DNA of 64,000 bases from DATHTS01 sp965219305. GTDB lineage: Bacteria; Acidobacteriota; Blastocatellia; Pyrinomonadales; Pyrinomonadaceae. The notes beneath the pieces were generated by a model that saw only the letters and a program-made list of their open reading frames with translations, made no database searches and was not told the origin of the DNA. The DNA lies in assembly GCA_965219305.1 (NCBI GenBank), contig OZ244725.1:2480001-2544000 (forward strand), written 5' to 3'. A program made the position numbers and the translations under genes. Shown one piece after another: positions 16,147-24,622 of this stretch (positions within the stretch are counted from its first letter, which is position 1; each line of letters starts with the position of its first letter).

Positions 16147-17274
16147 TTAATCTGCAATTTCGCCGACCAATTTTTCCAACTTTTCACAAACTTCTTCGAT
16201 TTGCGCGTCGGAAATTTTGTTGAAAAACGGAAGCGCGATAACTCTTTCGGCGACTTGTTCGGAAATCGGAAAATCGCCCGTTTTGTAACCGAATCTTATG
16301 ACGAAAAGCGGCTGCAGATGAATCGGCGCAAAATATCGTCCGCAACCGATTCCGCTGTTTTGCATTTCCCGCACGACAAAATCGCGCTGATCTTTTGTAA
16401 AATTTTCGCTCAATCGAATCACATAAACAAACCAACTCGTAATTCCATTTTGAAATTCGATGTCGGGTAAAATGAGATGCGGATTGTCTTTTAAGCGTTC
16501 GTGATATTTTCGCGCGGCGGTTTCTCTTTGCAATAAAATTTCTTCGATTCGTTCGAGCTGCGTGATGCCGAGAGCGCAATTTATGTCGGAAATTCGATAA
16601 TTGTAGCCGAGTTCAGCGTGGTCGAACCATTCGAGATTCGTGTCGCGTCCTTGATTTCGCATCATCCGGCATTTTTGGGCGATGAGATCATCGTCGGTTA
16701 AAATAATTCCGCCTTCGCCCGTCGTGATTTGTTTGTTCGGATAAAATGCGAAAACTCCGCAATCGCCTAAATTTCCGACTGGCTCATTGTCATATTCTGC
16801 GCCGATCGCTTCGCACGCATCTTCGATAATTTTTAAGTTATATTTTTCGGTAATTTGCTTAATTTCGCGCATCGGCGACGGACGACCGAAAACGTGAACG
16901 ACCATAATCGCTTTCGTTTTTTCCGTGATTGCCGCTTCGATTTTTTCAGCATCAATATTCAATGTTTTCGGGTCAATATCAACAAAAACCGGAACGCAAT
17001 TTTCAAATAACAAAACGCTGGCGGACGCGATAAAACTAAACGGCGTGGTGATAACTTCGTCGCCCGATTTTAATCCGAGCGCGCGAACGCAAAGATGCAA
17101 ACTGCTTGTGCCGGAATTAGCGGCAACAGCGTGTTTTGTTCCGATAAATTCGGCAAACTTCTGCTCGAATTCGGCGAGTTTCGGACCCAAACTGAGATTC
17201 GGCGAGCGCAAAACTTCTGTTACTGCTTCGATCTCTTTTTCCGTAATGTCAGGCGCAGAAAGCGGAATTTTCAT
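16147..17274 (-). CDS. DegT/DnrJ/EryC1/StrS-family PLP aminotransferase
   Basis: A 375-residue sugar aminotransferase of the type that makes amino sugars for surface glycans from nucleotide keto-sugars. 'EDACEAIGAEY' holds the PLP-pyridine Asp and 'AFYPNKQITTGEGG' the Schiff-base Lys (K188 counting from an upstream GTG). 'SGTSSLHL' is the phosphate cup. I chose ATG at 17272-17274 because the longer frame begins at a GTG inside a palindromic repeat. It lies downstream of a NeuC-type epimerase; together they suggest synthesis of a nonulosonic-acid or bacillosamine-type sugar, but no synthase or transferase is nearby. Confidence 0.85.
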   Translation of the reverse strand: MKIPLSAPDITEKEIEAVTEVLRSPNLSLGPKLAEFEQKFAEFIGTKHAVAANSGTSSLHLCVRALGLKSGDEVITTPFSFIASASVLLFENCVPVFVDIDPKTLNIDAEKIEAAITEKTKAIMVVHVFGRPSPMREIKQITEKYNLKIIEDACEAIGAEYDNEPVGNLGDCGVFAFYPNKQITTGEGGIILTDDDLIAQKCRMMRNQGRDTNLEWFDHAELGYNYRISDINCALGITQLERIEEILLQRETAARKYHERLKDNPHLILPDIEFQNGITSWFVYVIRLSENFTKDQRDFVVREMQNSGIGCGRYFAPIHLQPLFVIRFGYKTGDFPISEQVAERVIALPFFNKISDAQIEEVCEKLEKLVGEIAD

Positions 17275-17290
17275 ATTTTTTAATTTTTTT

Positions 17291-17386
17291 GCCACAGATT
17301 TTCACAGATTAACACGGATGATAAAAACTGATACCAATCAATAATTATTACATTTTTATCTGAGTTTATCTGTGAAAATCTGTGGC
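17291..17386. repeat. Palindromic repeat, 'CCACAGATTTTCAC' family
   Basis: Perfect 19-base arms: GCCACAGATTTTCACAGAT at 17291-17309 and its complement at 17368-17386, with about 58 bases between. A second copy of the family is at 18601-18682. It occupies the gap between the aminotransferase and epimerase genes. Confidence 0.8.
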
Positions 17387-17398
17387 TAAATATTTCTT

Positions 17399-18589
17399 TT
17401 ACTTTCCCGTTTTGCCTGTTTCAAGCGGAACGTAGCGTTTTACTAAAAGTTTATCGCCGAGTTCGGTTTCGGATAAAATTTCCGCGATCTTTTCCGAAGC
17501 GTGTCCGTCGCCGTATGGATTCGTCATTCCTTCGAGCGATTTTCTGAAATCCGCGCTCAAACCTTTTTGGATCGCCTGCAAAATCGCCTCGGTTTCCGGC
17601 GAAGCATCAATAACATTCGGTGGACGTTCGCGTCCTTTTTGACGAATTCCGATATTCACCGTCGGAAGTGCGAGCGATGCCGTTTCCATAATTCCGCTGC
17701 TGGAATTTCCTAAAAGCAAATCGGAATATTTGAGTAAACTCCAGTATTTCAAATGATTTAAATTAACGAAAAGATGCGCGTTTTTACGATTTTCACAAAA
17801 TTTTCTGGCGCGTTCGATAAGTTGGTAACTTCCGGCATCGGAATTCGGATAACAGAAAATTATTTGTTGCGAAGATTTTTCAAGTGCGTCGAAGACCGCG
17901 TCGGCTTCGGAAACCGTGTCGCGCTGAATCGTTACGGGATGATATGCGACGACGATCGTTTTTTCGTCGAATTTCAGTTTGAGATCGTTTTCCAAATCTT
18001 CACGCGAAAAAAGTTTTCGTCGCCGCAAATTGTCGAGCGACGGCGAACCGACTCGTGTTACGCGCCAATTTTCTTCGCCCATCGCCAAAACTCTTTTGCG
18101 GGAATTTTCGCTCGTCGTAAAATGCAGATGACTCATTTTCGTCAGCGCGTTTCGCACGGCATCGTCAATCGCGCCTTCGCTGACATCGCCGCCTTCAATG
18201 TGTGCGATCGGAATCCGCAACGCCAGCGCGACCGCCGCCGGAGCGAGCATTTCGTAGCGGTCGGCGATCAAAAGCAAAATGTCGGGACGCATTTTTCCCA
18301 AAACATCTGCCAAACCAAGCGTCGCCACGCCGATAGTTTTCGCCATTCCGACATCGGAATCGGAACTTAAAAGACATTCGACTCGCTCATCAATCGTAAA
18401 TTCGTCTGCTTCGATCTCCTTAAAAGTGTTGCCGAATTCCGGCGAAAAATGTGCGCCGAGAGCGATTAGCTTCAAGTCAATTTCGGGACGATTTTCGATT
18501 TCTTTCAGCGTCCAGTAAAGATGACCGTAATCGGCGCGTGAAGTCGTAACGACGGCGATTCTGCGTTTTTTGTTTTCTTGTTTGTTCAT
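17399..18589 (-). CDS. UDP-N-acetylglucosamine 2-epimerase, hydrolysing (NeuC/LegG type)
   Basis: A 396-residue enzyme with the NeuC layout: 'VVTTSRADYGHLYWTLKEI' at the N-terminus, 'DRYEMLAPAAVALALRIPIAHIEGGDVSEGAIDDAVRNALTKMSHLHFTT' in the middle, and C-terminal nucleotide-binding 'LGNSSSGIMETASLALPTVNIGIRQKGRERPPNVID'. It should convert UDP-GlcNAc (or a diamino derivative) to the free manno-sugar, the committed step to sialic or legionaminic-type acids. Upstream of the DegT aminotransferase on the same strand, separated by a repeat. The substrate, plain GlcNAc versus a di-N-acetyl sugar, cannot be told from sequence. Confidence 0.85.
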   Translation of the reverse strand: MNKQENKKRRIAVVTTSRADYGHLYWTLKEIENRPEIDLKLIALGAHFSPEFGNTFKEIEADEFTIDERVECLLSSDSDVGMAKTIGVATLGLADVLGKMRPDILLLIADRYEMLAPAAVALALRIPIAHIEGGDVSEGAIDDAVRNALTKMSHLHFTTSENSRKRVLAMGEENWRVTRVGSPSLDNLRRRKLFSREDLENDLKLKFDEKTIVVAYHPVTIQRDTVSEADAVFDALEKSSQQIIFCYPNSDAGSYQLIERARKFCENRKNAHLFVNLNHLKYWSLLKYSDLLLGNSSSGIMETASLALPTVNIGIRQKGRERPPNVIDASPETEAILQAIQKGLSADFRKSLEGMTNPYGDGHASEKIAEILSETELGDKLLVKRYVPLETGKTGK

Positions 18590-18600
18590 TTACAAAACTA

Positions 18601-18682
18601 TTAAGCCACAGATTTTCACGGATGAACACGAGATGAAAAACTAAAAATTATCCGTGTAAATCTGTGTAAATCTGTGGCTAAA
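18601..18682. repeat. Palindromic repeat, 'CCACAGATTTTCAC' family, second copy
   Basis: The left arm 'GCCACAGATTTTCACGGAT' (18605-18623) pairs with a right region ending 'AAATCTGTGGCT' (18668-18679) that has a short internal duplication (TGTGTAAATC repeated). It lies between the haloperoxidase-like gene's 3' end and the NeuC-type gene's 5' end. Confidence 0.75.
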
Positions 18683-18712
18683 ATAAATTTCTTTTGTCCG
18701 AAAAAATGGAAA

Positions 18713-20299
18713 TTATTTCGCGGCGGTCATTTTCATATTATCTTTATTTCCCGCTGCTGTTCCGTTAAAATAACTTTCGATCTTCGGAAAAATATGATTT
18801 GAAACTTTGCGCCCGAGTTCCAGACCGGCGATGTTGTCGGCTTGAATATGATAACCGCCCATCACGCGCGAAAGTCCAGCCATTTCCGCCGCCGCTGAAA
18901 ATGTCGGCATTTTCAGCGTAACGATTCCGTCGCCTTCGACCGTCGCGCCGGGTTTTCCGTCAAAACTTTGTTTTAGTTCGCAGGAAACTCCTTCTTCGGT
19001 CAATTCGCCGGGATGACGCTGTTCGGTCGCGCCGAAGAAATCGCTGCCCGTATAAAGTTCGAGGATTTTCGCGCCCGCCGCGCTGACCGTGCTGTGACCG
19101 GAAACGTAACCCGGAAACGGCGGCGTAATAAACGAAAGCGGCGAATACGGATGCCATTCTTCGGCGGGAATCGTCGAAACTCCTTTGCCGACTCCGCCCC
19201 AACCGCGGATTTTTTGACCTTTGTAATAATAACGAATCAGCGTCCACGGACGCGCCGAATCATAGTAGCGTTTTGCTTCCCACGAAGCGATAAACGCGTC
19301 AAACGTTGCCGCGCCGACTGAAAAATACATTTTGACGTCTTTGTCCGTACCGTTTTTGTCGCGCAGAGAAACGGCTTGCGCGAGTCTCAACCAATGTCCC
19401 GATTGTCCGGTCGAACGCGGTCCGTCGCGCATAAATTCGACGATCGCTTTCTGCTCGAGCGTCAAACTCGAGTTATACATAATCACTTCGTCAACTTCTT
19501 TTTTGAGTTCTTCCGAACCGACTTTCGGCGGCGGCGCGGGGCGAAACATATCGCTGCGTTCCAAACCGAAAGTTTTGACGCGATACCACTGCGGCGTTAA
19601 AAATCCGGGCGTAGCTTTTTTGCCGTCGGTCAGCGTAAATTCGATCGGCTGCCAGCAGTCGGGATCGGAAATTTTGTCCAAAGCGTTGACCGGACGATAA
19701 AATGTGTAATCGGAATAAGGCTTGCCGTTCGAACCTTGTTCGTCGCCGAGTTGATTCGCGCCGTCGTGGTGGCGAAATTCGATAACTGCCGCCGCCGCAA
19801 CATTTCCGATTCCTTCCGGCGTTGTTACATCTTTCGTATCATTGTTCGGATCGTAGCCGTTTTTACGCATTTGGTCATCAATCCATTCTTTGTCGTCGCC
19901 GAAAAGATCGCTCATCGCGCGATAAGTCGCATAAGCGATAGCGATGCGTTTGTTTTGTTCGGTGCGCTCGGATTTTGGTCGGCGCAATGTTCCGCCGAGC
20001 TGCGTTCCGACCGCTTTGTCGTCGTAAGCCGCCCACGCGTCATACATCGAATTCGTAATTATAAAAAGCATTCTCGAGCCAACCGTCGGGCGCGGCGCGT
20101 GGCGTTCGTGTTCCCGCGCCGTCGCCTCAAGCGCGATGTCCAACCAATCGTAAGCGGCGGATTTTGTTGGCGATTTCCCGTTTATATCGTCAATTTCGGA
20201 TAATTTGATATTCTGCTGAGCTTTCGTGTTCAGCGATAAACCCGAAAAAAGCAGGACAAAAATAAATGACAAAATTATAGAATGCTTTACCATTTTCAT
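18713..20299 (-). CDS. Secreted vanadium-dependent haloperoxidase / PAP2-like phosphatase
   Basis: About 528 residues read from ATG at 20297-20299, which follows a GGAGAA ribosome site; a TTG further upstream is also in frame. The signal peptide is 'IILSFIFVLLFSGLSLNTKAQ'. Vanadate/phosphate-site blocks are visible in order: 'SARPWTLIRYY', 'FPGYVSGHSTVSAAGA' and 'LSRVMGGYHIQADNIAG', equivalent to the KxxxRP, PSGH and SRxxxGxH motifs. Family members oxidise halides with peroxide, or act as acid phosphatases; the sequence does not decide which. It starts 36 bp after the VCBS/UnbV-TlpA gene, so the two are likely one transcript. Confidence 0.8.
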   Translation of the reverse strand: MKMVKHSIILSFIFVLLFSGLSLNTKAQQNIKLSEIDDINGKSPTKSAAYDWLDIALEATAREHERHAPRPTVGSRMLFIITNSMYDAWAAYDDKAVGTQLGGTLRRPKSERTEQNKRIAIAYATYRAMSDLFGDDKEWIDDQMRKNGYDPNNDTKDVTTPEGIGNVAAAAVIEFRHHDGANQLGDEQGSNGKPYSDYTFYRPVNALDKISDPDCWQPIEFTLTDGKKATPGFLTPQWYRVKTFGLERSDMFRPAPPPKVGSEELKKEVDEVIMYNSSLTLEQKAIVEFMRDGPRSTGQSGHWLRLAQAVSLRDKNGTDKDVKMYFSVGAATFDAFIASWEAKRYYDSARPWTLIRYYYKGQKIRGWGGVGKGVSTIPAEEWHPYSPLSFITPPFPGYVSGHSTVSAAGAKILELYTGSDFFGATEQRHPGELTEEGVSCELKQSFDGKPGATVEGDGIVTLKMPTFSAAAEMAGLSRVMGGYHIQADNIAGLELGRKVSNHIFPKIESYFNGTAAGNKDNMKMTAAK

Positions 20300-20335
20300 A
20301 ATTATTAAATTCTCCAATTCATTACAGCGAACTGT

Positions 20336-21484
20336 TTACCGCTTTCCGCCGGATTTGATCGTAACTTTTTCAGCATTTTCCGTTTCTCCGGCAAGCGCGG
20401 CGAATTTTCGCTGTGTTTCTTTTGACCATCCCGGAATCAAATCCGTGACAATCCCGTTTTCATCAACCAAAATTGTTAAAGGCACAGCTAACTCGTCGGT
20501 CGCATAAATCTGCTCGATTGCCATCACGCCGCCGACCAAGATCGGATAAGTCACCTGTTTTTTTACAACATATCCTTTAATGTTCACATCTTTTTCCGCA
20601 TCGACGTTCAAACCGAGCAGGTCAATTCCGCGGGCGGCGAGTTTTCCTTTCATCTTTTCAAGCTCCGGCATTTCGGCGGCGCACGGAATGCACCACGTCG
20701 CCCAGATATTGATCAAAGTCTGCCGTCCGGTTTCCAATTCCTTTTTCATCGAACTCGGCGCGCCCGCCAGAGTTTTCAGAGCGAAATCGGGCAGCGGTTT
20801 GCCGATCTTGATGTGCAGAGTTTCGGCAAACATCTCGGCTTTCGTCATCGGATCGGGCAGATTTGTTTTCGCCAATTTCGCCGTCTCGATTTTGCCGTTT
20901 CCCTGTTTCAAAACGAGCGTCGAATTTGCCAGAGCATCGCCGCCAAATTTTTCGACTTTGCCGTTTGCCCACATAACTTCAATTGATTCAGCGCGTTCGT
21001 CTTTTCCCAAACCGAACACAAGACGCGGATCGTTCTGCGAAATAAAACCCGAACCGCCGGATTTTATTTTTGTTTCGATGCCGCTCGAAGTTTTCACGCG
21101 AACGACCGAACCGAAAGCGTCGCGGGAAATCGTTTTGCCGTCGCCTTCCAAAATTACGCGCAGAAAATTATTGTCCTGTCCGACATTGTTTCTAAAAAGC
21201 AGATGCGTCTGATTCTGAATCGTCGTCGAAAAAACGTCGAGATCGCCGTCGTTGTCAAAGTCTGCAAAAACTCCGGCGCGTCCGTCGGTGATCGAATCAA
21301 TTCCCGAAACGCCCGAAATGTCGGTAAATTTCTTGCCGCCCAAATTCAAATATAAAGGATCGCGTTCGTAGCCGCTGAAGGAAAATCCCTGACCGAACAT
21401 CAACTGATTTTGGTCTGAACGAAGCGCACCTTTTTCATCTTTTCCGTCGTTTGACTGCGTCACAACTTGACGCCAGAACTGCGA
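20336..21484 (-). CDS. VCBS/UnbV-TlpA protein, C-terminal part (after the internal TGA)
   Basis: This frame continues directly from the TGA at 21485-21487: 'SQFWRQV' and then a possible GTG restart at 21463. It contains one VCBS blade ('FADFDNDGDLD'), an ASPIC/UnbV domain ('GSVVRVKTSSGIETK...VMWANGKVEKF') and, from about residue 215, a TlpA-type thioredoxin domain ('LINIWATWCIPCAAEMPELEKMKGKLA', active CIPC). The redox domain would face the periplasm if the whole protein is secreted through the N-terminal signal. Translated alone it would lack a signal peptide, so the part makes sense only as the rest of the upstream frame. Full-length reading would give about 976 residues. Confidence 0.75.
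   Translation of the reverse strand, partial: SQFWRQVVTQSNDGKDEKGALRSDQNQLMFGQGFSFSGYERDPLYLNLGGKKFTDISGVSGIDSITDGRAGVFADFDNDGDLDVFSTTIQNQTHLLFRNNVGQDNNFLRVILEGDGKTISRDAFGSVVRVKTSSGIETKIKSGGSGFISQNDPRLVFGLGKDERAESIEVMWANGKVEKFGGDALANSTLVLKQGNGKIETAKLAKTNLPDPMTKAEMFAETLHIKIGKPLPDFALKTLAGAPSSMKKELETGRQTLINIWATWCIPCAAEMPELEKMKGKLAARGIDLLGLNVDAEKDVNIKGYVVKKQVTYPILVGGVMAIEQIYATDELAVPLTILVDENGIVTDLIPGWSKETQRKFAALAGETENAEKVTIKSGGKR
21457..21473 (-). promoter_or_regulatory. SECIS-like hairpin downstream of the in-frame UGA
   Basis: On the coding strand the UGA (21485-21487) is followed by 11 bases and then GCGTCA-AGTTG-TGACGC, a perfect 6-bp stem with a 5-base loop. The loop starts 17 bases after the UGA and has G as its second base followed by U. 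This is the geometry of bacterial SECIS elements (upper stem of at least 4 bp, G in the first two loop positions, 16-37 bases from UGA; the spacing matches my recollection of E. coli fdhF). A bulged U in the stem, as in fdhF, is not seen. Chance hairpins of this size are not rare. Confidence 0.4.
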
Positions 21485-23266
21485 TCAGGTGTCCTTCATT
21501 GACTTGCCGGAAATAAATCCGTTCGGTGTGTAGATGTCTTCCCACCCGTCGTTGTCAAAGTCAATGAAACCGCCGCCCCAAGCCCAACCGCCGCCGAAAC
21601 CGCCGACTTCGCTTGTTACGTCTTTGAATTTTCCGTCACCCGTATTTTCGTATAAATTATTTCCCGCCGCGAGTTTTTTCAGCACGTTGTCTTTCGCACT
21701 CGCATTCGGAAAAAGTCTCGTTAAAATCCGGTTTCCGGCGGTCGAACTCATATTCGTGACGTGCAGATCAAGCAAACCGTCGTTGTTGTAATCACCGAAC
21801 GAAACGCCCATTCCGTTTCCCGGATCGAGAACGCCGCGCTCGTTTGCTTCGTCAACAAATTTGTCGCCTTTGTTGATGTAAAGAGCCTTTTCGCCGAAAT
21901 CGTTGGCGACATAAAGGTCAATTTTCCCGTCTCTGTTGACATCAGAAAATTCCGCCGCGTAACTCCAGCGTTTATCATCAACGCCCCATTTCGCCGCTTC
22001 TTCGACAAAAGTTCCGTCGCCTTTGTTAATAAACAAAAGATTCGGAGTGCCGTTCGTCGCGCGAAACCAGGAATCCGGCGTGATCTGTCCGTAACGATTG
22101 TAAGAAGTTACATAAACGTCCAAAAGTCCGTCGCCGTTGACATCGCCCGAAACCGCTGAAAAGCCGATGGCGTTTTTCGCTACGTTTGCTTCGAGCGAAA
22201 CATCGTCGAATTCGAGTTTGCCTGTTTCCTTAAATTTATTTTTCAGCAAAATCTGCTGACCGACTGCCGAAATAAAAATGTCCGCGTCGCCGTCGTTGTC
22301 GTAATCAAAAACGAGCGGCGCACTTCCCGAAGCTAGAATTTCCACGCCCGCTTCGCTCGAAACGTCTTTGAAACTTCCGTTTTTGTCGTTCAGATAAAGA
22401 TAATTGCGGTTCGCGCCGACGACAAAAAGATCAATCCAGCCGTCGTTATTAAAATCGCCCGCCGCCGCGCCGTGCCAGACGAAACCGCTGTTTTCCGGCG
22501 TGCCGAACGCCGCCGTCACCGCGCCGACTCCAGCGGGAACGCCGACTTCGGAAAATAAATCTTTGTCGGCAACGAGCGAATCAAAACTCACTAATTCAAA
22601 CGAATCGAACTGCCAGTGTTTATTTTTATCGGCGCGGACATTCGCCCAAAACATCCCGCGCGCCCATTCACGTTTGCCGTTAATATCGCGTCCGATCACA
22701 TAAAAAGCGACTCGCGCACGCCCGGTCGCGCCGACTTCCGCCGTCGGCTGTTCCGCCCCGATAACGGCTTTTGAAGCGTCATCAAAGTTCGCTTCTTTAA
22801 CTTTGAAACGCGCATCTTCGATCTCTGAAAAATGTTCTAAAAATTCCGACCAACTTTTTAGAAAATTCTTGCCGGAAATCTTGTCTGTTTCTTTGGCAGA
22901 TTTATCAACCGTTTCCCAATTATGAATTCCGACCCATTTTACTTGATTTTTTGTTTCCGACGGACGCGAAGGAAAGTTTTTTGCTGAAAGTTGCAACGGA
23001 AAATAATTCGCCGTCAAAGACATATCGCGGTCGCGCGTTGCTACTGAAAGCTGCAACAGATCATTGGCGAGCGATTCTGAAAGTTCTTCAATTACTTCAA
23101 GACGACTCCGGTCAACTTCTGCGCTTTTTACGGATTCAGAATTTTCGCCGCCATTTTGACCGAAAATTTGGTAAGAACCGATGTTGCATACAACTATTAA
23201 AACTGTTGACAATGCAAATACATACAACAGTTTTCTATAAAATCGGTAAAAAACAGAATAATTCAT
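21485..23266 (-). CDS. VCBS/FG-GAP secreted protein (CRTAC1-like), N-terminal part up to the internal TGA
   Basis: A 593-residue frame with an N-terminal signal ('KLLYVFALSTVLIVVCNIGSYQIFGQ'), a nuclear-transport-factor-like or unknown segment to about residue 230, and FG-GAP/VCBS blades ('DFNNDGWIDLFVV', 'DYDNDGDADIFI', 'DVNGDGLLDVYVT', 'DYNNDGLLDLHVT', 'DFDNDGWEDIYT') to the end. It stops at TGA after 'GFISGKSMKDT', in the same frame as the following 'SQFWRQVV...' segment, where CRTAC1-type proteins normally continue. So this is one gene with a single internal UGA: a nonsense mutation, an assembly error, or a recoded codon. Confidence 0.8.
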   Translation of the reverse strand: MNYSVFYRFYRKLLYVFALSTVLIVVCNIGSYQIFGQNGGENSESVKSAEVDRSRLEVIEELSESLANDLLQLSVATRDRDMSLTANYFPLQLSAKNFPSRPSETKNQVKWVGIHNWETVDKSAKETDKISGKNFLKSWSEFLEHFSEIEDARFKVKEANFDDASKAVIGAEQPTAEVGATGRARVAFYVIGRDINGKREWARGMFWANVRADKNKHWQFDSFELVSFDSLVADKDLFSEVGVPAGVGAVTAAFGTPENSGFVWHGAAAGDFNNDGWIDLFVVGANRNYLYLNDKNGSFKDVSSEAGVEILASGSAPLVFDYDNDGDADIFISAVGQQILLKNKFKETGKLEFDDVSLEANVAKNAIGFSAVSGDVNGDGLLDVYVTSYNRYGQITPDSWFRATNGTPNLLFINKGDGTFVEEAAKWGVDDKRWSYAAEFSDVNRDGKIDLYVANDFGEKALYINKGDKFVDEANERGVLDPGNGMGVSFGDYNNDGLLDLHVTNMSSTAGNRILTRLFPNASAKDNVLKKLAAGNNLYENTGDGKFKDVTSEVGGFGGGWAWGGGFIDFDNDGWEDIYTPNGFISGKSMKDT

Positions 23267-23413
23267 TCTTGTACTGATGTTTTAAACGATAGTTAGGTTT
23301 ATGGAAATTATACTTACTGCGATTTTTTCCAAAATTTGCCGATGCTTTTTAATTAATTTTTGATGATAATGCCAAGGCAAAACTAACTTTAATGAAGAAA
23401 ATCTTATCACAAA

Positions 23414-23439
23414 ACTTTTGTCCGCTACAACAACAAAGT
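23414..23439. promoter_or_regulatory. Candidate operator, copy 1 of a 26-bp motif
   Basis: ACTTTTGT-CCGCTACA-ACAACAAAGT matches 23 of 26 bases with 51377-51402. It lies about 150 bp upstream of the VCBS/UnbV-TlpA start (minus strand). The ends form an imperfect dyad. Confidence 0.35.
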
Positions 23440-23467
23440 AGATTTATCAAAATAAATCTACTTTGTT
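23432..23467. terminator. Hairpin after xylF
   Basis: A perfect 16-bp stem (AACAAAGTAGATTTAT at 23432-23447, complement at 23452-23467) with a 4-base loop. It lies 41 bp past the xylF stop on the transcribed minus strand. The bases after the stem on that strand are GTTGTAGC, not a T-run, so termination would be imperfect. It overlaps the 26-bp motif. Confidence 0.5.
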
Positions 23468-23507
23468 TATTGGGAATTTAATTGTAAAAAAATTTAATGG
23501 TCAATTA

Positions 23508-24590
23508 TTATTGCGGCGGGCGTTTGTCAGCCGGAACATTTTTGTAAACCTCGTCATATTTCGCATAGCCGTCCTTGATAACCGTCGTCATCAGATTATC
23601 TTTATCAACAACGGCTACTTCCAAAAGAATCGCCTGAATATCTTTGCCGAGCGTATCATTTTTGAAAGGTTTCGCTTCCGTTAACGGTTCTTTTTTCGCC
23701 AATTTTATTGCGGCTTCAACTGCGGCATTGGCGAGCGGAATGATCGGTTTATAAATGGTCATCGTTTGTTTGCCTTCGGCAATTCGCTGAAGCGCATCAA
23801 CCTGCGCATCCTGTCCCGTAACAAGAACTTTGCCCGTCAGACCGCGTTTTTCCAGCGCGGAAATAACGCCGCCCGCCATTCCGTCATTTGAAACGACGAC
23901 GGCTTGAATATTGTCTTTATTTTGCGTCAGTGCATTTTCGACAAAATTCAACGCTTCGACAGGTTTCCAGTCAGTGATAAATTGATCGGCGACAATTTTT
24001 ATTGCGCCGCTGTCAATTGCGGGCTGTAAAACGGCAAGCTGCGATTTTTTCATAATTACCGCATTATTGTCGGTTGACGAGCCGTAAACCATTATGTAAT
24101 TTCCTTTCGGAACTTTTTGCAGCGCATATTCGGCGATCTTTTGACCGATCACCGGAACTTGATGCGAAACATATACATCAATTTTGTCGGAATTGATTAA
24201 ACGGTCGTAGCTGATAACGGGAACATTTTGCGCTTTGGCTTTTTCGACCATCGAAGCCGCCTGCGTCGCATCTTGCGGCGCGATAACGAGAACATCAATT
24301 CCCTGAGTCAAAAGATTATCAACATCGTTCGCCTGTTTGTCGGCTTTGTTGTCCGCAACCGTTATTACGCAATCAACGTTCATTTCTTTGCAGTGCGCTT
24401 CAAATGCCTGCCGATCACGCTGCCAACGTTCTTCCTGAAGCGTCGCCATCGAAAATCCGATACGAACTTTAGCGTTCGGATCGCGCGGTTTGCCGTTTTC
24501 TGCATTTCCGACCGCCGGAGGTCCTTGCACACACGCGCCCGCGAACAGAGCGCACGCACAAATAAGTAAAAATAAAAGTTTCAATTTCAT
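23508..24590 (-). CDS. xylF: Xylose-type sugar ABC transporter, substrate-binding lipoprotein
   Basis: A 360-residue periplasmic-binding protein of the XylF/RbsB class. The signal ends 'ALFAGAC', giving a lipidated Cys at about residue 20. 'KVRIGFSMATLQEERWQRDRQAFEAHC' opens the first lobe; 'QGIDVLVIAPQDATQAASMVEKAKAQNVPVISYDRLI' and 'AVVVSNDGMAGGVISAL...VLVTGQDAQVDALQRI' are typical of XylF. The likely substrate is D-xylose or a similar pentose. It is the last gene of the operon ROK-xylG-xylH-xylF with gaps of 30-36 bp, although the binding-protein gene usually comes first. Confidence 0.9.
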   Translation of the reverse strand: MKLKLLFLLICACALFAGACVQGPPAVGNAENGKPRDPNAKVRIGFSMATLQEERWQRDRQAFEAHCKEMNVDCVITVADNKADKQANDVDNLLTQGIDVLVIAPQDATQAASMVEKAKAQNVPVISYDRLINSDKIDVYVSHQVPVIGQKIAEYALQKVPKGNYIMVYGSSTDNNAVIMKKSQLAVLQPAIDSGAIKIVADQFITDWKPVEALNFVENALTQNKDNIQAVVVSNDGMAGGVISALEKRGLTGKVLVTGQDAQVDALQRIAEGKQTMTIYKPIIPLANAAVEAAIKLAKKEPLTEAKPFKNDTLGKDIQAILLEVAVVDKDNLMTTVIKDGYAKYDEVYKNVPADKRPPQ

Positions 24591-24622
24591 CTGATTTTTC
24601 TCCTAAAAAATTTAAATTCGTA

